Of a stretch of DNA of 64,000 nucleotides, positions 13,601 to 24,289 are shown piece after piece (the first letter of the stretch is position 1; the number at the start of each line of letters is the position of its first letter). The notes beneath the pieces were generated by a model. The model worked only from the letters and a program-made list of their open reading frames with translations. It was not told the DNA's origin and ran no database searches. The position numbers and the translations under genes are program-made. This DNA is from Drosophila miranda (Eukaryota > Arthropoda > Insecta > Diptera > Drosophilidae): NCBI RefSeq assembly GCF_003369915.1, contig NC_046674.1, positions 25,175,657 through 25,239,656 on the forward strand, in the 5' to 3' direction.

Positions 13601-14893
13601 ATCGCTCACGAGCTGCTTCCTCTGGCATAACTCTGTTTATTTTTGTAAATTAATTTTTAATTTAATGTACGTGTTGTGGGCGACGCGACGCGACGCGCTA
13701 GTTTCACGCCACGATGCCCAGAGCTGGAGCTGAAGCTGACGCTGGTGCTGGTGCTGAAGCTGGAGCTGCAGAGACCGGAAGTTGGCTGGAGTGGACGGCT
13801 TCCACTCCCACTCCCACCCGGCAAGCCAAACAGCGGCGAAGGACAAGCAAAATGGAACGAAACAAAACTGGAAAGCCAAACGGGGACCACGAAGTTGATG
13901 TTGAAGTTGGAATGCTCTACGAGGACATACAACTGATTTGGTGATTGCAAATTAAATATAAACAAAAAATAACGTAACACTTACATGTGCACACATATGA
14001 TAATGGAAGGGATTGCCAACTATTTATTTATTTATTTTATCTATTATGCAATATGAATGCGAGGACTGAACCGTTACGTGGCCCTTGCAACACCAAGCCG
14101 AAGACTGTTGGGCGGGGGTCCCAGGCAGAAATGCAGCACCGTTTTATAATTCAAAATTAATATGAAATATTTAATGTGTATGGAGATCCGATTCCAAGTA
14201 AGGTAATCTCCAATTCTATAAAATAATAATAAATAATTTAAAAGTCAGATCATTTAAAAACCTACAATTTCACCAAATACTGAAAATATATTCAAACAAA
14301 TTTTAAAAAAGAAAAAATAGAAGAGTACGAAAGCACCGAATTACATCGAGCCTGAACCAGAATACTTTTGAAGTAAATAGACTTTTTCCGCACCCTCTAC
14401 CACCGGACTGTCTCTCCCCCGCCCTCACCAGAAAATATAAAGTAGGAAACGCAGTTTTCCGCTGGTCAGCAGGCTGTCGAAAAGTAAAGCCAAGTGGGAC
14501 GGGAAGGTGGTCAACAGCATACTCGTAAAGCGAAAAGACGACGAAATACTTTTTCAAGATAAACGGAAACAAGCCAAGATGGAATTAATTTTCCGCTTTG
14601 AACAAACAAGCGGATGTAAATAAAAAAAAAAAACAACAGCAACAAAATATATACTCGTACCAGCAGGAGAGCAAAAAAAAAAGAAAGGAAAAGCAGTGCC
14701 GGGAACCAGGAGCCAGAGACCAGCAGCAACCTAGAGAAACCAGCGAAGACATCGCCGCCAAAGTCAAAGTCAAGGGGAATGGTGCGGACAGGGGAGAAGT
14801 GTGGAAGTAGCTAAAGAGGAGGCGTCGCCACAGCTTAGACCGTTCTTCTTGTTGTTTTTTGTTTTTTTTTTTTACTCTTCCAATGGACTGAAG

Positions 14894-15001
14894 GTGGTGC
14901 TGGAGACGAAGGTGGTGGAAGGTCGCCCAGAAGCTACGATGTCTGCCAAGTTTAGCAAGTTTCGTCTGGACAAGGGCTGGTCCTACGTTATGTGCTGTTA
15001 A
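14894..15001 (+). CDS. Candidate terminal coding exon (36 codons), unassigned
   Basis: A T-rich tract at 14841-14880 precedes an AG at 14892-14893. From there a frame runs VVLETKVVEGRPEATMSAKF and on to a C-terminus reading SYVMCC before a TAA. Codon third positions are strongly G/C (CTG, AAG, GTG, GAC), unlike the AT-rich or repetitive surroundings. The frame is also open upstream to the pyrimidine tract, so the exact acceptor is uncertain. A possible poly(A) signal AATAAA lies near 15662. I do not recognise the peptide. It could be the last exon of a gene whose introns cover the left part of the window, or a chance open frame. No partner exon was identified. Confidence 0.28.
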   Translation: MVLETKVVEGRPEATMSAKFSKFRLDKGWSYVMCC

Positions 15002-15179
15002 TGACTGTACAAGAAGTTTAATTGTGTGACTCTCTAGGCAGGGCCCGGAGTCTGTGCAGACGGAGGCAGTAGGAGGAGGAACACGCTGGGGATAGGGATG
15101 GGCGTGGGCATGTGGTAATGTGGTAATGCTACACACACGGATATTGACAAATTGCAATTTAAATAGACAGCAATAAGTT

Positions 15180-15181
<2 letters not shown>

Positions 15182-15215
<34 letters not shown>
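15182..15215. repeat. CA microsatellite
   Basis: An uninterrupted AC run of about 34 bases, read directly, ending in GCGCG. Confidence 0.9.
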
Positions 15216-15217
<2 letters not shown>

Positions 15218-16279
15218 GCGTGCATTTGGAAAGAGGGGTGATGGTAGGCTGGGGGCAGCCGAAAACACGCCATCTCTAATTAGTTTAGCACAGTGCGGAG
15301 GCCGTCGCGGCGGCGGAGAGACTAGAGATGAGCAATCATTAGGAAAAAGTTAATGTGTTAAGGGAGTAAACAAATACATACGCAGAAAGGGATGGCAATG
15401 ACATGAAACATAATCAATGAGGGAATATGCGGATATAATGATGCATGGGGTAAATACATACACACACTCCCGGCTGCTATATGCTATAGATCTAAAACAA
15501 ACATCCGTCTTAAATGTATCTTCAATGTATCTGCATCAAAAGAGGTCTACAATTAAATGTCTGCGACTATGATTGTATGACTATATGGCTCCTCAATAAT
15601 ATCAATTGAATGAATCTTCCGAAACTACCTTCCCTCCTTTTTCTCAGCATTGAGGAACTGAAATAAATTGTATTGTGGAGATCTCAGAAACCAGCTAGAA
15701 ACACATTCCTACCCTATGTATGTGTGTGTGTGTGCGACCTACCCATCATGATTTCAATATCGTACCATCTACCATCTCTAGATCGAACTTATACTACTCC
15801 ATGCCCGTGCATTATAATACACGCCTAAATACATTAAGGCATTTTACGGACAACTCGCCCCCAACGCCATTCCCATTTCCATTCATATAAAGCACAATAG
15901 TTGCTATCTACGCCACTAGTCTGAGGCGCTGTGTGTTTTTGTTTGTGTGCGGCAAATATTGATGGAAACATTTACGCACACACGCACACAATTAAACTCG
16001 GATGGGGCGAGGGAGATGTACACATGTGTAGAGCATAAGTAGTAATTGATGGCTTTCCTTTATGGGAACATCAATCATACGCTCGATATGCCCAACAATT
16101 TGCAGTCAGGTAATACACATACATAACTCTATATAACAACTACATATGTACTCTATGTAGAGCTGATGGCCGATTCCAATTCCAAGTACTTCCAGGTTTG
16201 TCTTTATTTGCCAATGCAGCTTCCAACTCTATCAAATAGTAGGACTACACACTACATCAGTATATCTTCTGTACAAATC

Positions 16280-17676
16280 TCACGTTTGGACCTTATTTGT
16301 GGTGTCTTCAGCTGGTGTTGCTTTTGTTGTGGTCGGCAAACTCTGTCGCTTGATCCAGCAGAGAATATTGACCCAAATCAAGCCACAAACGCCCATATAG
16401 ATGACACGAAAGCGTGGCGCCACCAGGGAAAAATTCAGAACCTGAGCAGGCAGCCAGAAAATACAGGAACGTACAAAAGTTGGCAGAAACTTCTCCCGCA
16501 ATTCCAGAAGAATATCGTCACAGCCCTCCATGATGGACATGCCTGAAAGAGAAATTGTTTTAGATTAATAACAGTAGTATCGAAAACTTGGATAATTACA
16601 ATGTGTTGGCTACCCTGGAAGTGAAGCTTACCCGCATAGAAAATAGTCAATAGATAAGGCGTTAGTATAAATTGATCCAGTACCAATTTCCTAACAATAA
16701 TGGTCTTGGTAGTGCCAGGAAAAGTGCGATCTAACCATTTATACCTATAAAGGCGGTCACAATTAAAAATCAAATTACACTTAAAATTGTCGAGTGATTT
16801 TATATGTAATATTTGCATAAGAAGCATTGCCAAATGAGTTTTTGTGTGCGTGTGCTTGTGGGGTTTACCGAGTGTTAATAACCTTTTTATATGCATCTGT
16901 GTATGTTTATATATGTAAATATATGTAGGTACCATACGCAATCTATTGTGTACTGTTTCAGTGTTCAGTGTTTGGTGTAGATTCACCTGAGTTTCCATCA
17001 TTCTCCACTTACATTATATGCATGTTACAGGTCGTACTCATATGCCTCAATTTCTTAGTGCTTAGCGTGCTTTTGGTGGAAAGCTCTTTCGTCTCTTTTT
17101 ATCATAGTCGAAGAAAAAGCTTTTGTGCTCTGGTGCTCTGGTGCTCTGATGGTGTGCTTCTAAAGAGAGACAGAGAGTACATATATGATGAAGAGACTGA
17201 AACACGTGCTGCAAAGCTTTCCAAAATAGTAAACAAATTGATAAAGTCCCGAACAACAGCAACAAATGGGGGAATATACATATAAAGAATGCACATGTAA
17301 ATATGAGTCAATTAAATGATAATATGCGGTGGGGTAGTTATGTGGCTATGTACACATATATTCAAGTTCAGATGCCGTTGGACACAAACCAAGCATATAA
17401 CGTTGGGGCATAGACAGCGGTACCCATCACTGCGTATCTTCCTATCGTTGCATAATCGATGTCCTCACGCTCTGCCGCCGGCTACAAGACACATAAATCT
17501 CATTAGAAATCTCCAATACCACCCCCCGCCCCCCACTCACTTACCGCCAGCCAACGCTTGGACAGCACCTGCTGCGAGTACTCGGCGCCCACATACAGGC
17601 TGCCGTAAATGGCACTGTTGGTCACAAATGGATAGCGACGGAAGATTCCACGAGCTCCAGCCACAAAACGAGCCAT
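16280..17676 (-). CDS. Mpv17/PMP22-family membrane protein
   Basis: Four exons on the minus strand, 17676-17545, 17481-17390, 16744-16632 and 16542-16280, join in frame to 199 codons. Introns have GT-AG borders; the intron between exons 2 and 3 starts GTTTGT. The protein begins MARFVAGARGIFRRYPFVTN. It then shows family landmarks: RYAVMGTAVYAPTLYAWYKW, a DR-FPG block, RKLVLDQ followed by a P-x-L-x-x-x-F type segment, and a C-terminal WLPAQVLNF-VAPRFRVIYM block ending in a W-x-x-x-L helix. These match the Mpv17/PMP22 family, usually about 180-200 residues with four membrane helices, found in the mitochondrial inner membrane or peroxisomes. D. melanogaster has several members; I believe the counterpart is CG7970, unverified. 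Substrate or channel activity is not known for most members. Confidence 0.9.
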
Positions 17677-19464
17677 CTCAAACGGGTCCCTGCTTTAATT
17701 TAAATCTCTTTTATTTGTAACAATTGAGCTGTGGCTGCAGAAATTTCCGCGACCAGCCGCGAGCGCAGTTGAAGCTTTAATGCGGAAAGTTCCCAAAACA
17801 ACGGCTCAGCTGTCACTGAAGACCGTTGGCGTTGGCGTTGGCGAGCGGGAGAGCACAATAGCGTGCTGGAGAGCAAATAGTACATTTGAATGCAGGGAAA
17901 TGAAATAAAAAAAGTTCTTTGAGGGTCAATATATATGGCGCTCGTTGATTCGGAAAAGCTTGGCTATGCAGTTAATTATATTAGCTAACTGCGAGAGCGG
18001 TTTATCACCTAATAGAGATAAGATTTGCTTTGATTGAATGGGGTGGACGGCGACGACTGAACATGGACTTTACAGTGCACCTTCGAACGTGTGAACCTAT
18101 GGGTAATTCAGACATACTCCTAGAATATTGTCTTGGCGCTAATTCTAAATTCAAGCCTTTTTTGTTTAAAGGCATGAAACATTTTCTTTTATCGTAATAT
18201 ATTAATTTGCTATTGATGAAACATTGAGATCGTATTGTATTCTAAGCAGAAAATGGGTCTTTAATGCATCGGTCTCGAGAGCTGGTTTCCAGTACGGGTC
18301 GTACAGTCGATGTATCATCAGATGAGTCCTCGATGGCAGCGTCACTACCCCCGATGACCCACCATACGCTGAACTGATGACATTAACATGGAGAAGTCCT
18401 TGACATTTTTATCTGGCAGTAATGGATTTATAAGCGATGAATTTCACAAAAAAATCATGGATTTATAAGCAAAGTCTTTAGCGAAAAAGTAATAGATTCA
18501 TTTATTGTCTATTTATTTAGATTTGCATTTAATTTTGTTCTGTGGTGTTCTGTATCAAAAAGTTATAAAGTTGTGTCACTGTAGATCAGCGGTGGGCTGT
18601 TCATTTGCTCCCAAAAAAAAAACAAAATACGAGGCAAAATATGTTTTGGGGGTTTTTTTTCTGTATTGGTTGTTGCCCACCGCAGATAAATACAATATAA
18701 TTCGATTAGATATATACTTCTATTTTACTTCTTTATTCTTTTCAAGTCCCGACTATGTTAGTTGGAGCATAAAGAAATGTGAAAGCAAGCGCATAAAAGG
18801 AGCGCATAAAATAATGTATATGCAGTGAACTAGGTTATTCCTAACCACATTTATGTAACGATATTGAAAAAAAGGGCCCGTATGAGATCCACCTCTATCA
18901 AGGACATGCAACTTTAAGTCGCTCCCCTCCCTCTCTCGCTCGCTCAGTTGAACAGAGAACAGAGAAGAAAAAGTAAGAAACAACAAAACTTTTTCGCATA
19001 AAAATGCAGTAAGTATATCAAGTCTTGGAAAACCCTTTTTGCCTAATGGCAATTTACGCACGACTAACAAACGCACCGCACAGTGGATATAGTAAAGAGA
19101 GGAGAGAGGAGAGAGAGAAAGAGAAAGGGAGCAGGGGTAGGGGTAGGGTCAGGGGTGGGGGTTCCCAAACATACGTATGCGAGGCGTACAGGAAGGAGCC
19201 TTTCGAAACGACAACTTTGATTGAGTGTCCGGGAAACTGGAGGCAGAGGTGTTAAAACTGAAACCAATTTAAAAGTTGTGCCGAACCATATGGAAAGTGA
19301 GCTGAAGGGGAAACAACTTCACTGTGTGTGTTGCTGTGCTGGGCTGGGCTGGCACAAGTAGGCACTGGCACAATTCCTTGCTGACAAACCAGATACAGTC
19401 AACACACACGCACGGACATATACTAAAGTCACCCAAAGTCAGGTGACAAAACGAAGGCCCCAGG
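17677..19464. other. Intergenic region between Mpv17-like and coiled-coil genes
   Basis: This contains the shared upstream region of two divergently transcribed genes. Apart from simple-sequence runs (A tracts, GAGAG near 19100-19130, GGGTAGGG near 19135-19160) I see no gene, RNA or mobile element. A GC-rich stretch with TTGGCG repeats lies at 17825-17845, just upstream of the Mpv17-like gene. Confidence 0.6.
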
Positions 19465-20573
19465 ATGAACCTGACTGCCATAGTCAGGAGTCTGCGTAAA
19501 AGTTTAGGGCTGGAGGCGAGTGCCTCGAAGCAGTACCCAGACAAGGATGAGCAGAGTTCGACCTATTCAGGTGGAACCTCTACTTCCACGTCCAGTTCCA
19601 TTGCCAGCTCGCCATTCGCCAGCGAATACGAAAACACTTTGGAGGAGGATAGCGATCGTCTGCCCATTTCAGTGCCCCAGCTCAATCAGAGCCGTCATCC
19701 ATACAAAGAGATGATCCAGCAGATCCTCTATCAGGTCAGTGAGCTGGAGCACACGTTCTACGAGGATCAGCAGCAGGAGTTTAAGCTGCGCATGGCCCTG
19801 GAACGACAATCGGATAGAATACAGGAGCTGCACTTCTCCCTGGACACGGAAAAGCAGCGCAATAGCCGACTGGTGCAGCTGCTCCGCGGCATAGACTCCT
19901 CGGGCGAGAGTGAGCCCGAGGAGAGGATGCCAAGTGGATCCCATGTACAGTCCATTGGAGAAATTTTCGAGTCCATTAGTCCATTGCTCATGCAACAGCG
20001 GTACGTACGGCCTGAATGTATCCCCAATGCCAAGTGATCGTTGTCTCCCACAGCTACGATGAGCTTTCTGTCTCGCATCGTCAGAGTCGCCGGCAGCTGG
20101 CCAAAAAGGAAAAGGCCCATAGACTCCTCAAGTGCGAGACGGAGGAACTTCAGGCCAAATACGACCAACTTTTCGATGAGTACCGCAACGAGCAGCGCCG
20201 CGTCGAGACGCTCTGTTCCCGGTTCCTGCAAATACACTCAATGAAAAAGAAGCAGATCGACAATCTGAAGCAATCTTTGGGCTATGCCAGTGACTGCATC
20301 TACCATGCCCAGGTGGTTATCGAGGCTTGCTCCCATCGGATAGGTTCGGGTACCGCTAAAGAACCCCTTCATAACTTTGAAAGGACTCTGGGGATCTTTA
20401 TGGATTCGTTGCCTAACTGTGACTTGCACAAACTTAACGAATTCCAAGAACAAAAAAAAAAAGAACAAGAGTTGACCTCTCGGACCTTAACTCTGGCATT
20501 GGCCGGTAATACTCGTAAGAGTGAGGCATTATCATCCTCAAAACAACAATATCGCAGGTCTTACGAAAATTGA
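19465..20573 (+). CDS. Coiled-coil protein of unknown function
   Basis: Two exons, 19465-20000 and 20054-20573, are joined across a 53-base GT-AG intron that splits an arginine codon (CG|C). The product is 351 residues and starts MNLTAIVRSLRKSLGLEAS. A serine/threonine-rich segment lies at about residues 25-55. A long acidic/basic heptad-like region from about 80 to 270 is rich in E, Q, R, K and L (for example LEHTFYEDQQQEFKLRMALE), consistent with an extended coiled coil. The C-terminus is again serine-rich. No signal peptide, membrane segment or enzymatic motif is visible. The coding sequence has good G/C third-position bias, so the gene is real. I do not recognise the family; a structural or centrosomal role would be a guess. 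Confidence 0.8.
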
Positions 20574-21200
20574 ACTTTTTGTTAAGCTTTATTATCTCCT
20601 TGGTGTTAGGTTAATTTTGATCGTAAAAAAAAAAAAATTGTTTCATTATACTTACTAATGAAAAGTAAAAATGTACCAAAAAAAATGTTTACGTAAAAAT
20701 AAAAATCAATTGAATGTAAATTATTATTTTGATATTAATTTTGGCATTATTTTATATCATTTTGTTTTCAATTCATAAATTTCAGTCACCTCAACGACGT
20801 TTTGGAGGTAAGACCGTATCCATTTACGGCCATCCGTATATTCCAGATTCTAAAGATGGTCATAAGATCTACTCAAGCAGTTCTCAAACCTAATTTTTGT
20901 CTCGAGTAATATATTTATTACATATGTATGTATGTATGTAAAGGAGTATTCAGAGAGAGAGACCGATGGCCAGCAGCAGCGACAGAGTGAGATCGCAGCC
21001 CCCTCCGCATATGAAAAAGAGCGAGAGGGCGAGATCGAGAATCGATCGCCCGAACATAAAAGAAAGGGCCCCTGGAAGAGGTACTTCGCGCTGACAATCG
21101 ACTACTATCGTCGTACAGAAACTTTTTGCTTGAAAATTCACAACACCGATAGTATTCGAAGCGAAAGCATCACAAAGAAAATTGTACAATAAAAACAAAA
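20574..21200. other. Intergenic AT-rich sequence with TATG repeat
   Basis: The 3' flank of the coiled-coil gene is AT-rich. A TATG microsatellite lies at 20923-20940. An open frame at 20932-21192 (86 codons) is rich in E, R and Q and ends just before the Tctex1-like start; its composition looks like leader sequence and nothing supports it as a gene. Confidence 0.5.
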
Positions 21201-21634
21201 ATGTCACAGAGTAAGCACAAAAACGACAGTGTTTTGGAAAACAAGCGGCAGATACAGACACAGGAGTCTGTGGCAAGTCAGCATGTTTTGGAAGAGGCCA
21301 AATCCGATGCGACCCCCAAGGAGCTACCACACGATGAGACAAGACCAGCAACGGATGTTACTATTTACAATGCCTATAATATGGGAACAGCTTTTGGCAA
21401 CAAGTTCCCTTGTTCATACATTCGCTATATAATGCAACGTGTGCTTACGGAGAGACTGATTAGCGAGAGTTACGTTACGACGAAATCAATCTGAAGATGA
21501 AGGGACAGGGCTGTTTCTCTGGGGCTCGGGCTATATGGGATCAACTCTCAGATGATTATGTTTCCTATGTCTTCGACGGTGGTAGTTTTTTTTTGTATTG
21601 CCAGTGTGTTTGGTTGTTATACGTATTAATTTAG
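21201..21634 (+). pseudogene. Decayed Tctex1-type dynein light chain gene
   Basis: The 5' part encodes MSQSKHKNDSVLENK followed by an acidic linker and then TIYNAYNMGTAFGNKFPCSY and QRVLTERL, the start of a Tctex1 domain. In another frame from about 21478 the sequence continues GQGCFSGARAIWDQLSDDYV and SYVFDGGSFF, the end of the same domain. Between them the reading frame changes, and the stretch normally spanning the middle helix and strand (about 30 residues) is missing. A functional Tctex1 light chain binds the dynein intermediate chain as a dimer. This copy should not fold as one. It sits upstream of the DCAF13 gene; in D. melanogaster I recall CG7276 (Tctex1 family) next to CG7275 (DCAF13), so it is probably the syntenic orthologue. 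A sequencing error could explain the frame change but not the missing segment, unless an unrecognised intron is involved. Confidence 0.65.
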
Positions 21635-22039
21635 GCACAGAGGAAGTCAACTTTCAAATCCCAACGTTATATTTATAGCTTTAAAAATACAGTTTTATTG
21701 TTTCTAAACATATTCGTCTGGACGATGATTATCCATTTTTTAACGTTTTAACCTACTTTCGCACCCCTTCTGGCTCTCAAAATGTCAGAATGATCTCCCT
21801 CCTTTTTAACATTTGGTTTAGCATTTGCATCGTTTTAAAACACCCATAACATCAATTGCTGTTGGGTGTCGGGCTCATATTCTTTTATCCATGATTAGTG
21901 ACCACGACTGCATTTGGATATCACATCTTAGCATCAATTGACAAGAGCTTTTTTTTGGGCGATTGTGAATTATGAAGTATCCCACAAGAACAATTATTTT
22001 TGATGGCCAAATGTTCATGCAGAATTGAATGTATCCTGG

Positions 22040-22215
22040 TACCTGGTTAATCCCCTAAAATCTTGCAATAGCCAACACCCCACCGAATCTTTTTCGGTAC
22101 GACAACCATTGTAGGACGACCGTCACGAGATTCGTCGCAGCGAAGGACATTACTGAATTCGTTGTGCTAGTTTTTCGCAGGTGCTTTGTCACGAAAAGCT
22201 GAACTAAGTAAAGTA
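22040..22215 (-). mobile_element. Mariner transposase remnant (N-terminal fragment)
   Basis: On the minus strand a frame reads SRDGRPTMVVVPKKIR, matching the mariner linker after the helix-turn-helix domain (FREGRPKSVVVPENID in related transposases). Only a short N-terminal piece survives and the flanking frame is broken. It appears to be the same mariner group as the C-terminal fragment near 6 kb, but the two are 16 kb apart and not part of one copy. Confidence 0.6.
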
Positions 22216-22559
22216 AATCTAATCACAGACAGCACAACCGTACAGAAATTGCTATAAGCAGTATTTGGCCACTAAGTCAGTACATATTATGGGAGAGCCT
22301 TATGATTTATACAACTTACAAAATATAAATATTTCATACCTAATTATACGTAAGCCACAGAGTTGGTATCGGAGCTGATGACTGCAGTATTCTCTCTCTC
22401 TCTCTCTCTCTAGAGAGACAAATAGAGAGGAACCACGACCACTAGTTATGATTTCATGTTAATTGTTGCTCTCCGTTTATCCTCTATTCACCTATTAAGC
22501 ATTTTATTAGTTTTAGAATATTTCATTTGCTTGTATTTTTCCTCAACAGTTTTTTATTC

Positions 22560-23060
22560 TCTTTCTCCCTCTTCTCATACCAAAACCAGCTGTATTTCTG
22601 TCTCGCTTCTTTCCGCCGGCAACGCGTACGGCACGAGGAAGTGTGTGTGTTAGAGAGAGAGAATGATTAGTCGCATGGAAAGGTTTGCGTAGCGACTGCA
22701 ATTTCATTTGTTTCTATTGGTTATAACACTGATCAAATCAAAACCAGATTCGGCAACCTGGTAGATATAGTAATTTTCTATGATACTGCGTTTTTGGTTT
22801 TTTTTAATCTGAAATACACTTGTAGCAGTGCCATTATCACAGGAATCGGGGTACAAAATTTGGTTGCTCTTGCTATTATAGTCTCAGAGATCTAAGCGCT
22901 CATCTGACGGACAGACACAAGGACGGACAGACAGACATGGCTATATCGGCTCGGTTATTGATGCTGATCCAGAATATACATACTTTATGGGGTCAGAAGC
23001 CGCCTCCTTTTGGTGTTGCACACATGCACATCCACCACAAAACTAATATATCCTTAAATA
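22560..23060 (+). mobile_element. DINE-1/mini-me element, copy A
   Basis: The segment is similar to copy B at 24.3-25.5 kb along its length. Shared parts are the GAGAGAGA stretch, the ATGATACTGCGTTTTTGG block near 22780, the GGACAGACAGACATGG tract near 22925 and the conserved core CTCGGTTATTGATGCTGATC (about 22952-22971), followed by a CTTTATGGGGTC block. Core plus GACA/GACG microsatellite is the signature of mini-me elements, later grouped with DINE-1/Helentron-related non-autonomous elements. No coding capacity is seen, as expected. Confidence 0.75.
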
Positions 23061-23099
23061 CGTGTTTCTTGTTTCATTTCATTAGCTGGAAACAGGCTT

Positions 23100-24230
23100 T
23101 CCGGTCCCACAAGATCTGGGCCACTCGCACCTCGTTCTTGCTGAAAGCGTTGGCTCAGCTGGTTTAACTCAGCTCCTTAGTTTCCTCGCGGCTGGGTATG
23201 CAAGTAGGCAAGTAGGCAAGCTGGCTCCCGATGCCTCTCGAGCTCTTGGACTGTTTGACCGGACTATACTCCGCTAAAAACCTGGCACACTCGTCCAGAG
23301 CCTTTTCGCTCCATCTTCATCCGCTGCTTGGTCGCGTTGCACCTCAAATGAAATATCCTGCAGATTCTCTACTGTATTTTTAAAGTCTTTAAAAGGGTGT
23401 GCTTGACGGCGTGCTTCCCTGCGAGGAGAATACATTTCAGTATGCAGTGATTTTAAATTATTTTTGGTTGTGCTTACTGCTTACTGTTTTATTTATTTTC
23501 TTCGATGGAGCCAGTAGAGCTCGATTCTTTAGGCCATGCGCCGCCATGCATCGGCAGAGTTCCCAGCCATCGCAGAGCAGGGCGGCCGATATGCAAAGCT
23601 GTGGGAAGGTGGAAGTAGTTTAGTTTATGAATTGGGCAGATATCGTGTCTTTCCAATCACCTTGTTGATGGCACACTGAAAATCTCCTGGCCGCTTGCAG
23701 CAGTCGGGCCGACTGTTGTCACAGGTGGTACGATAGCAGATCAGAGCCTTGTCGCTGCCCTCGGCTGACTATCAGCTGAATCCGCCGGGCAGTCCTTTCG
23801 TCTCAGCGCTAGAAGGCGGATATACAGTCGTTGTTCATGTCACTACTCCCGCCACTTAAAATTATCTGTCCGGATGGCCTGATGATTGCCGACATCTGTC
23901 CAGAATAGCAGACGCCTCGCCTTCATGGCATGCACGGCAATGATGCGAGGCTTCTGCAAGTTCGCCCAAGAAGCTAAAAGAGGAAACGTTTTAGAACACA
24001 GCTCAATAGGGAGAGAGAGCTTCACCTGGGCACGGATATTCTTGCCGGACACCAACAGCGGCACATTCGGGCAGTCTGGCGTACCTGGGGGGATGCAGGG
24101 CACATCCTTGGCGAGGCTGCGGCTCTGGCCAGTCTTGATCAATGCCCCCGGTGCTCCAGTCGCTCCAATACACGTAGTCCTAGCTGCCAACCAGTACCGA
24201 CACTTGTTGCCATCCAGCATCTGAGCTCCC
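23100..24230 (-). pseudogene. arr: Broken fragment of arrow (LRP5/6) with a retained intron
   Basis: On the minus strand, from about 24225 down to 23520, pieces read PRIIAVHAMKARRLLFWTDV (a YWTD propeller blade), then CDNSRPDCCKRPGDFQCA and LCISAALLCDGWE (LDL-receptor class A repeats). The order of propeller then class A repeats and the wording fit the C-terminal extracellular part of the Wnt co-receptor arrow. Frames are interrupted several times, so this is not functional. A typical fly intron (GTGAAG ... TTTTAG, about 55 bases, near 23973-24027) is kept between two coding pieces, so the copy arose from DNA, not from mRNA. The functional arr gene is on another chromosome arm in D. melanogaster. 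The pieces from 23070 to 23400 are less certain. Confidence 0.6.
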
Positions 24231-24289
24231 GGCCATGATTATAGCTCGGACCCGGCGTATGGAGTCCGCGGGGAGGGGGGCGACCTCAT

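Larger units (their letters stand above)
1..14800. other. Gene-poor stretch: long intron(s) or intergenic DNA
   Basis: No long ORF here has the codon bias or family features of a Drosophila gene. The open frames mostly cover low-complexity DNA (CA, CAG, CTCTGC and TATTGG runs) or AT-rich sequence. The stretch holds microsatellites, a mariner remnant near 5.8-6.5 kb and several short segments framed by good splice signals, which are described as findings. A weak terminal-exon candidate just to the right on the plus strand would fit this being intron or upstream DNA of a large plus-strand gene. That is inference only. Confidence 0.6.

Noticed and set aside
14585-15268. 227-codon minus-strand ORF
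   Set aside because: Spans a CA microsatellite and poly-pyrimidine tracts; the CVCVCV and leucine/phenylalanine-rich peptide is an artefact. It also runs opposite the better plus-strand exon candidate.
20932-21192. 86-codon ORF upstream of the Tctex1-like gene
   Set aside because: E/R/Q-rich, starts in a TATG microsatellite and ends just before the next ATG; probably leader sequence.
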